Position numbers and translations under genes: made by a program. DNA of 64,000 nucleotides from Glycine soja. Its lineage: Eukaryota > Streptophyta > Magnoliopsida > Fabales > Fabaceae. Location of the stretch: contig NC_041010.1 of NCBI RefSeq assembly GCF_004193775.1, positions 1,426,001 through 1,490,000 on the forward strand, in the 5' to 3' direction. Of this stretch, positions 57,315-64,000 are shown piece by piece (the first letter of the stretch is position 1; each line of letters starts with the position of its first letter). The notes under the pieces are model-generated. The model saw only the letters and a program-made list of their open reading frames with translations, ran no database searches and was not told the origin of the DNA.

Positions 57315-58791
57315 ATGGTCGGTTTTTTTCTCTAATTTCTCTCTTCCTTTTTTCGTTATCCGATTTGTTCTCACGCATCAATAACTAAGTCCGCGAATTT
57401 CTAGCGTTTTTTTTTTTGTTGAATTTAGTGGCGTCGAAATTTCTGAGCTGGATTCGTATTTGATCTGATCGTTTAACTTGAACGGTGCTTTTTTTATTTT
57501 TTGTTTAAAATAAAGGAATAAATCGTGGCGATTTCAGATCTGATTTCGGTGCTTCGGTTGAGTTTTTCCCAAATTCATAGCTTATTATGATATTTTTATT
57601 GCGGATTTCAGTTTACAACAGCTTGTGATGTGTGATGTGTTTGATCTGCGCAGAAATCGGTTGTGATCTGACATGTGGATTGATTCCATTTTATTTATTT
57701 TATTCTAATTTTAATTTTATGAGCATGTTGATTTAACTTCTTTTATGTGATAATTATGCGTGGAAATTTCAATTAAAGCATATATTCTTGTCTTTTTTTT
57801 TGTTTTTGGTTGCATATATTCTTATTCTTTCATTAGATTTATTTTAATGATGTTTCTATATTAGATTTATTAATGAATAAATATGATTTTATTTTGGGAC
57901 TGAAGACACGACAAACGTAACGCGGTTTTTTTAATTTTTATTGATGTTTACTTGTTTTGGCACTAATCACTGTCTGCTTCTATCCCCTTGATTTGGAAGA
58001 TACCGTGTTTGTGGAAGTATTATTTACTTATTTAGTTGGTCGCATATTCCTATAATATTTCATTGTTATCAATCTACGAATTTAGTCTTTTTTTTTTGGT
58101 AAGCAATTTGATTTACTTTATGGCATATTTCAACCCAATTATGTTAACAAGTTAACAACCCTTTGTTTTTTTTCTTTCCTGGAGTAACAATTTAAATGGG
58201 AAAAAAAAAGATTAACAACATATTTGTGCACAATTACTTGGTATTGATGACCATGGTGGTGTGTGTCTGCAACTGCAATTCTATAGGCAAACGCCGCATC
58301 TGGTATGGCAGTCCATGATGACTGCAAGTTAAGGTTTTTGGAGCTGAAGACAAAGAGGACACACCGTTTCATAGTTTTTAAGATTGAGGAGCAGCAGAAG
58401 CAGGTCATTGTGGAGAAGCTTGGTGAGCCAGCCCAAGGCTATGAAGATTTCACTGCCAGCCTTCCTGCTGATGAGTGCCGTTATGCTGTTTATGATTTTG
58501 AGTATCTGACTGAAGGGAATGTCCCTAAAAGCAGAATTTTTTTCATTGCATGGTAACGTTTGTTTTGGATCTGCTGATGGCTTTCCATGCTGCTGTGTTT
58601 TTATCTGCATTAATGATTTTGTTATTGCTTCTTCTGGTAGGTCCCCTGACACATCAAGGGTGAGGAGCAAGATGATCTATGCAAGCTCCAAAGACAGATT
58701 CAAGAGGGAGCTGGATGGAATTCAAGTAGAGCTGCAAGCAACTGATCCTACTGAGATGGGTCTTGATGTGTTCAAAAGCCGGGCCAACTAA
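57315..58791 (+). CDS. ADF: Actin-depolymerizing factor (ADF/cofilin)
   Basis: Three coding exons: 57315-57317 (the ATG alone), 58287-58552 and 58641-58791. They give 139 aa, the usual plant ADF length. ADF severs and depolymerises F-actin in the cytosol. The sequence starts [15 protein letters not shown], and Ser6 is the conserved regulatory phosphorylation site. The ADF-H core includes [28 protein letters not shown] and [11 protein letters not shown]. The actin-binding long helix is [17 protein letters not shown], followed by the C-terminal [11 protein letters not shown]. An ATG followed directly by an intron is a known trait of plant ADF genes. The ~970-bp first intron may act as an expression enhancer (inferred). 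Everything appears intact. Confidence 0.96.
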
Positions 58792-61269
58792 AATGATTAT
58801 AGAAAATAGTAGGCTTTCTGGTGGGAGCAGCACTCCTTAAGCCTTAGTTACTCATGGAAAATATCCTAGTTTGTGGGATGGTCAACTTGGGTAGTTATGG
58901 TCCCAAACTCTCAATTTTCCAAGTTGTGGCATAAATTCTATTGCACCTTTTAACAAGCTTTGCTTGTTCCAGTGTGTTTTATTATGATTTGTGATTTATA
59001 CGACCTTGCGTTTGAGTGCCATTTTAGTCGTCTTATCCCTTACTAGTTGAATTTGTAACTGTTTGTGTTATCAGACAAAAAATGGGGTTTCTTCACTTAT
59101 TGACACTCGTCATCCACTAATGTTTTGTGACTTGTTCTGGCCGATATATGCTTTCTTTTGTATGGGCATACAAAGGCATCTTGTTCATGCTATATTCCTT
59201 TTTTGTTTTATGGTTTGGTGGAATGAGATTTTATTCAACTGGTTGATTGTTCTTGAAATCAGAGTGTACTTCATTCGTAGCAATAGCATCTAAGCGGTTT
59301 ATGGTCATGCTTTATGTATAGCACTTGTGCGGTTTATAGCTCTTTCGGCCAATATGCACTTGTGGAAAAATGCTTTTTCAGATATTGATCCATACTTCTT
59401 AACATCTCGTTTTGGAGTGTAGCTAGGTGGAAAGAAGAAAGATGGAAAAAAAAAGAGGAGAAAATGACAGATATGATCAATAAAGGGTTTAAATACACTT
59501 TTGGGTTATATAATTTAGGATTTTTTAATTTTCGTTCTTGAAAAAAAATATTTTAATTCTTGTAAAATTTGATTTTGTTTTTTTGTTAAAATACTTTAGA
59601 TAGGATTTTTTTAGTGTTCCAAGTATTTTTTTATTGTTTAAACTTTAAAATGTTATCTAAAACACTTAAAAGAATAAAAAAAAATTAATATATTTTGTAT
59701 GGATTTAAAAAAATTACAGGAATAAAAATGAAATAAAAAAACGTTAAATTATAAAAATCAAAATTATAGTTAGGCCTAAATAAAGTGATAGAAAATGAAT
59801 AAAGAAATATAAAGAAGACGTACATTGCCTGTCATCGTTGTGAAGGATATTTCAACTTATTTTTTAGTGTTAAATACTTATGGGAAGAAAAACTTCTTGA
59901 ACTAACGGTGGATTTTTATTATACAGAAGTTCATCAATTTTTATTTTTATTTTTGTTTGTTTATAGTATGTTTGGTTGGTGGAAAGAGAATAAAATAAGA
60001 TTTTAATGGTTATGTGATTACAAAGTACTGATTGAATTATTTTAAAAATTAATGATTATTTTTCTCATAAAATAAAATGAATGATGATGAATTTTTTCTT
60101 TTATTTGTTTGGAGAGAAAGGGAGTGCTTGATGTATAAAGTACAAAAAGAATCATGAGGTTCAAATAATAGCAATAATGATGTTTTATTTATGGGTGTAA
60201 TACCAACGTCAATTTGTGGTTGAGTGTACATGTGTCCCCTACTGCCAACCTATAATAAGATTATTAAAGATAAATTTATGTTTTATTTATATGTTTTATC
60301 ACAAAATATGTATTTAATTAAATTATCATGATAGTTAAATTAGTCTTGAAAAAAATTATATCATATAAATAAGTTAGACTTAACTTTTACTTGCATGATT
60401 TGATCTTTATCTTGTTTTGAGAATTTATTTTTAATATTTCTAGTTTGTTTATATAGAGTTTTTTTCTCACCAATCAATTAGACTATCTAGATATAGGTGA
60501 GGTTTATATGAAAGTTTTATTTTATTTTTTTAGAAAAATTTAGGAAGTGGTGATGTTGAATCTATATGTGAGATTATGTCTTATTTCATTCTAACATTTA
60601 CATTTAAAGAGAGACAAATATTTGATAAAGATGGAAAAAAGTATGAATATTTAATATCTGATACTCTGATAGTATTTATATAGAAAATAAATAAATTTGT
60701 CTATCAGTATAAAATTTATTATTATAAATAATCTTTACTAGTGTATATTATTTTATTTGTTAAAAGAAAGAAAGATTTAAACAAAATCATTTCTGCAAAG
60801 CGTAGCGTGAAACTGTAGAACAAAATCTTATTGGAATCGGTATTCTTCGAACAAGACACGAAATTGTGTACTTTAGAGAGCGAGAAGAAGAAGCATACTG
60901 TGCTTTTACTTGTGCCTTTCGGTCTGAGAAGACCCAAAATCACGGTTGGTAACTCTATTCATCAATATTATTTACTCAATTCTCTTCTATCGCGTATCTA
61001 AGTCTTCAATTTAAGGTTCTCTTTTTCTATTCTATTCTGTGTATTTCATATTTCACCATTGCTTATTTCAAGGCTTTCACAGATTGAAAATCCAAAGGTA
61101 AATAATAGAACAAGATGTTAGGTTTTGAATTTACAGCCATACTTTGGTATCGAGATTAAGTTAAAATGAAAAACCCTATCATTTATTGCAGTTAATTTAT
61201 GTTTTTCTTTTGGTAGATCAGGAGGTGCAATTAATTGGGTGGGGAAAGGGGATAGGAGTCCTATGTTTG
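58792..61269. other. Intergenic region between ADF and FRS
   Basis: ADF 3' UTR, then AT-rich DNA with a repeat-like patch (59485-59775). A leader exon of the FRS gene probably lies near 60.85-60.95 kb, with a UTR intron ending shortly before 61270. That is inferred from pyrimidine-rich acceptor-like sequence. I see no other gene. Confidence 0.45.
59485..59775. repeat. Possible decayed MITE
   Basis: The left edge gggtttaaatacacttttgg and the right edge aattatagttaggcctaaat are weakly inverted. 'aataaag' occurs on both sides. A- and T-rich arms face each other. The boundaries are uncertain. Confidence 0.35.
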
Positions 61270-63288
61270 ATGGAAGAGTCCTCTCTCTGCTGCGAACAAT
61301 TGCCAGATGGGGAATGCATTGAGGTGGTTCAGAAAGACAAAGAAGACGATACACTGATTGAATTGGACTGTCAAAATGGTTTTCCTGAAGGAAGAAAGGA
61401 GTTTGTTGCACCTGCTGTTGGAATGGAGTTTGAGTCGTACGACGACGCTTACAATTATTACATCTGTTATGCCAAGGAGGTGGGGTTTCGCGTGAGGGTG
61501 AAGAATTCGTGGTTCAAGCGGAACAGCCGGGAAAAATATGGTGCGGTGCTTTGCTGTAGCAGCCAGGGTTTCAAGAGAATGAAGGTCGTTAATCATTTGA
61601 GGAAAGAGACGAGAACTGGTTGTCCCGCGATGATAAGGATGAGGTTGGTGGAGTCTCAGAGGTGGAGGGTGCTTGAGGTTACGCTTGAACATAACCACAT
61701 GTTAGGTGCTAAGATACTCAGGTCGGTTAAGAAGATGGGAAATGGAACAAAGAGGAAGCCGTTGCCTTGCTCTGAAGCTGAGGGGCAGACGGTTAAGTTA
61801 TATCGTGCACTTGTGATAGATGCTGGAGGTAATGGAAATTCAAACTGCGGTGCAATTGAGGACAGAACTTTCTCTGAGTCTTCTAATAAGTTGAACCTTA
61901 GAAAAGGTGACACACAGGCCATTTATAATTTCCTCTGCCGGATGCAGTTGACTATTCCAAACTTCTTTTACTTGATGGATTTCAATGATGATGGCCATTT
62001 GAGGAATGCATTCTGGGTTGATGCTAGGTCCAGGGCTTCTTGTGGTTACTTTGGCGATGTTATTTATTTTGACAACACTTATTTGTCAAACAAATTTGAA
62101 ATCCCTCTCGTGACCTTTGTTGGAATAAATCACCATGGTCAATCAGTGTTATTAGGGTGTGGCCTGCTTGCAAGTGAAACTACAGAGTCTTATCTTTGGT
62201 TGTTAAGGACATGGCTTAAATGCATGTCAGGATGTTCTCCCCAAACTATTATTACTGATAGGTGCAAGGCTTTGCAGAGTGCAATTGTAGAGGTTTTTCC
62301 TAAATCTCATCATTGTTTTGGCTTGTCATTAATTATGAAAAAAGTACCTGAAAAATTAGGAGGGTTGCACAACTATGATGCAATCAGGAAAGCACTGATT
62401 AAAGCAGTTTATGAGACATTGAAAGTGATCGAGTTTGAAGCGGCATGGGGATTTATGATTCAACGTTTCGGAGTTAGTGATCACGAGTGGCTTCGTTCTC
62501 TATATGAAGATCGAGTTCGTTGGGCTCCAGTATATTTGAAGGACATATTTTTCGCTGGAATGTCTGCAGCTCGCCCTGGTGAGAGCATTAACCCTTTTTT
62601 TGATAGATATGTGCACAAACAGACTCCGCTGAAGGAGTTTCTTGATAAGTATGAATTAGCTCTTCACAAGAAGCACAAGGAAGAATCTTTTTCAGATATT
62701 GAATCAAGGAGCTCAAGCCCCTTGCTGAAAACCAGATGTTCCTTTGAATTGCAGCTCTCTAGAATGTACACAAGAGAAATGTTTATGAAATTCCAGTTAG
62801 AAGTGGAAGAGGTGTATTCTTGTTTTGGTACAACACAATTGCATGTGGATGGCCCCATCATAATTTTCTTGGTCAAGGAGCGTGTTTTGATTGAGGGAAA
62901 CCGACGGGAGATTAGGGATTTTGAAGTTTTGTACAGTAGGACAGCTGGTGAAGTTCGTTGCATCTGTAGTTGCTTTAATTTTTATGGATATCTATGTAGG
63001 CATGCATTGTGTGTGCTCAATTTTAATGGGGTTGAAGAGATACCTCACAAATACATTCTTTCACGATGGAAGAAAGATTACAAGCATCCTAATCACAGCT
63101 CTGGTGGTGCTAATGATACTGACTGCACTAATGATACCGACCGCATTCAATGGTCTAATCAGTTATTTAGAAGTGCCTTACAAGTTGTGGAGGAGGGGAT
63201 ACTTTCTCTAGACCATTACAATGTAGCGTTACAATCTTTAGAAGAATCACTGAGTAAGGTTCATGATGTAGAACAGAGACAGGAGTAA
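61270..63288 (+). CDS. FRS: FAR1-related sequence (FRS11-like) transcription factor
   Basis: A single coding exon encodes 672 aa from MEESSLCC. An in-frame Met at 61186 would add 28 residues but reads unlike the family and is probably in the leader. The domain order is a FAR1 DNA-binding zinc finger (about 48-145, GMEFESYDDAYNYYICYAKEVGFRVR, later TGCPAMIRM and HNHML), a MULE transposase-like core (about 235-345, FWVDARSR, YFGDVIYFDNTYLSN, TDRCKALQSAIVEVFP) and a SWIM zinc finger (about 563-583, CICSCFNFYGYLCRHALCVL). FAR1/FRS proteins are domesticated MULE transposases; FAR1/FHY3 are nuclear regulators of light signalling (family knowledge). The lineage seen here is close to FRS11, and its targets are unknown to me. 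The frame is intact, in contrast to the decayed MULE at 23.4-25.6 kb. Confidence 0.93.
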   Translation: MEESSLCCEQLPDGECIEVVQKDKEDDTLIELDCQNGFPEGRKEFVAPAVGMEFESYDDAYNYYICYAKEVGFRVRVKNSWFKRNSREKYGAVLCCSSQGFKRMKVVNHLRKETRTGCPAMIRMRLVESQRWRVLEVTLEHNHMLGAKILRSVKKMGNGTKRKPLPCSEAEGQTVKLYRALVIDAGGNGNSNCGAIEDRTFSESSNKLNLRKGDTQAIYNFLCRMQLTIPNFFYLMDFNDDGHLRNAFWVDARSRASCGYFGDVIYFDNTYLSNKFEIPLVTFVGINHHGQSVLLGCGLLASETTESYLWLLRTWLKCMSGCSPQTIITDRCKALQSAIVEVFPKSHHCFGLSLIMKKVPEKLGGLHNYDAIRKALIKAVYETLKVIEFEAAWGFMIQRFGVSDHEWLRSLYEDRVRWAPVYLKDIFFAGMSAARPGESINPFFDRYVHKQTPLKEFLDKYELALHKKHKEESFSDIESRSSSPLLKTRCSFELQLSRMYTREMFMKFQLEVEEVYSCFGTTQLHVDGPIIIFLVKERVLIEGNRREIRDFEVLYSRTAGEVRCICSCFNFYGYLCRHALCVLNFNGVEEIPHKYILSRWKKDYKHPNHSSGGANDTDCTNDTDRIQWSNQLFRSALQVVEEGILSLDHYNVALQSLEESLSKVHDVEQRQE

Positions 63289-64000
63289 CCTTCAATGTAC
63301 TCTAAAAGTTACTTTTATTTTTCTACCTGCTGCTTAGCGCTGTTTAACTTTGTTCTTTTTACATTGTCCATAACTTGTATAGCTAAAGATATTTTTGAGT
63401 TAAACCATAAGTAGCTCCTCCCATATCATTTCTTTACATGGTAGTGATATTGCTTCCGAAGTTGAACGATTGACATACTGTTTCCTAAGTCATTTTTTCT
63501 TCCCCTACTTATGTTGTTGCTGAAATCTCTTGAATACATTAATTAGAACTTGAGGAAGTCAGGAAGTTATATAATAGTTAGCTACAAAGTAGACGTAGAA
63601 TTAGTAAGGTGGTTATAATTGGAAGGACAGGGGCTTAAATAGTGGAAGAGATTGAAGCAAAATGCATTCAAATTTGTTAGCAATTGTGAATTGAACATTT
63701 GCTCTCTTGTAGAAAGGGAGAACCTTGGCAGGATCTCCTTTTCTTTGTTGTCATTCAATATTTTATTAATTGAACCTTTCTTTTTTCCTTCTTTCTTCTC
63801 AGTTTTGGCATCTCTTTAAATTCTGTTTCTAGGTCTGTATCAAAATATGTATTTGTCAAGGGAAGAGCAAATTTTCTAAGGATATCAGTTGAATTGTATC
63901 ATGTTTTTGGGTAGCAATTCCCAACATATATTTGTCAAATCACACCCCTTTAATTCCTGTTTTATACATTCCATTATACGTGGAAGGTTGGCAATTCTTT
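63289..64000. other. Right-edge flank
   Basis: Probable FRS 3' UTR followed by AT-rich sequence. Nothing else is recognised. Confidence 0.4.

Noticed and set aside
61186..61269. Upstream start of the FRS protein at 61186
   Set aside because: The 28 extra residues are not family-like and the region carries acceptor-like sequence, so it is more likely leader or intron.

Overview
The window is a eudicot nuclear chromosome segment, most likely from a legume close to soybean (Glycine). That placement is inferred from multi-exon genes with GT-AG introns, AT-rich intergenic DNA full of MITEs, and protein sequences that read like typical legume orthologs. I found no rRNA, tRNA, organellar or bacterial features. 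Nine complete protein-coding gene models could be joined exon by exon with the reading frame kept throughout.

Layout. 0.6-3.7 kb (-): KORRIGAN-type membrane-anchored GH9 endo-beta-1,4-glucanase, 6 exons, 618 aa. 7.7-12.7 kb (-): FRO6/7-type ferric-chelate reductase, 9 exons, 734 aa. 17.9-19.8 kb (-): HhH-GPD DNA glycosylase, 5 exons, 443 aa. 23.4-25.6 kb (+): decayed Mutator-like (MULE) transposase. 27.4-34.2 kb and 40.6-46.7 kb (+): two tandem LRR receptor kinases of the HPCA1 / LRR-VIII-1 type, each with 19 exons. 47.4-48.7 kb (-): intronless membrane-anchored SAM-methyltransferase-like gene (At1g29790 type). 51.0 kb (-): orphan last exon of a cinnamoyl-CoA-reductase-like gene. 52.4-55.7 kb (+): Sec20 SNARE with one GC-AG intron and a C-terminal HDEL. 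57.3-58.8 kb (+): actin-depolymerizing factor with an ATG-only first coding exon. 61.3-63.3 kb (+): FAR1-related (FRS) transcription factor, a domesticated MULE transposase.

The genes do not form an operon-like system. They are mostly ordinary housekeeping or membrane genes. The most interesting part is the receptor-kinase pair. The two genes are tandem duplicates with matching exon architecture, and both carry an altered spacing in the cysteine cluster that is known in HPCA1 for peroxide sensing. The downstream copy has what looks like a copia/TRIM LTR end abutting its 5' leader. Its ectodomain/TM-boundary intron would give a soluble ectodomain if retained.

The intergenic DNA and introns hold several short DNA transposons whose target-site duplications can be read directly. 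One family has members in introns of two neighbouring genes (KOR and FRO). There is also a ~3 kb element with long inverted arms around a GC-rich minisatellite, two clean tandem duplications and two long AT microsatellites. I see no clear sign of a wholly new biological system.
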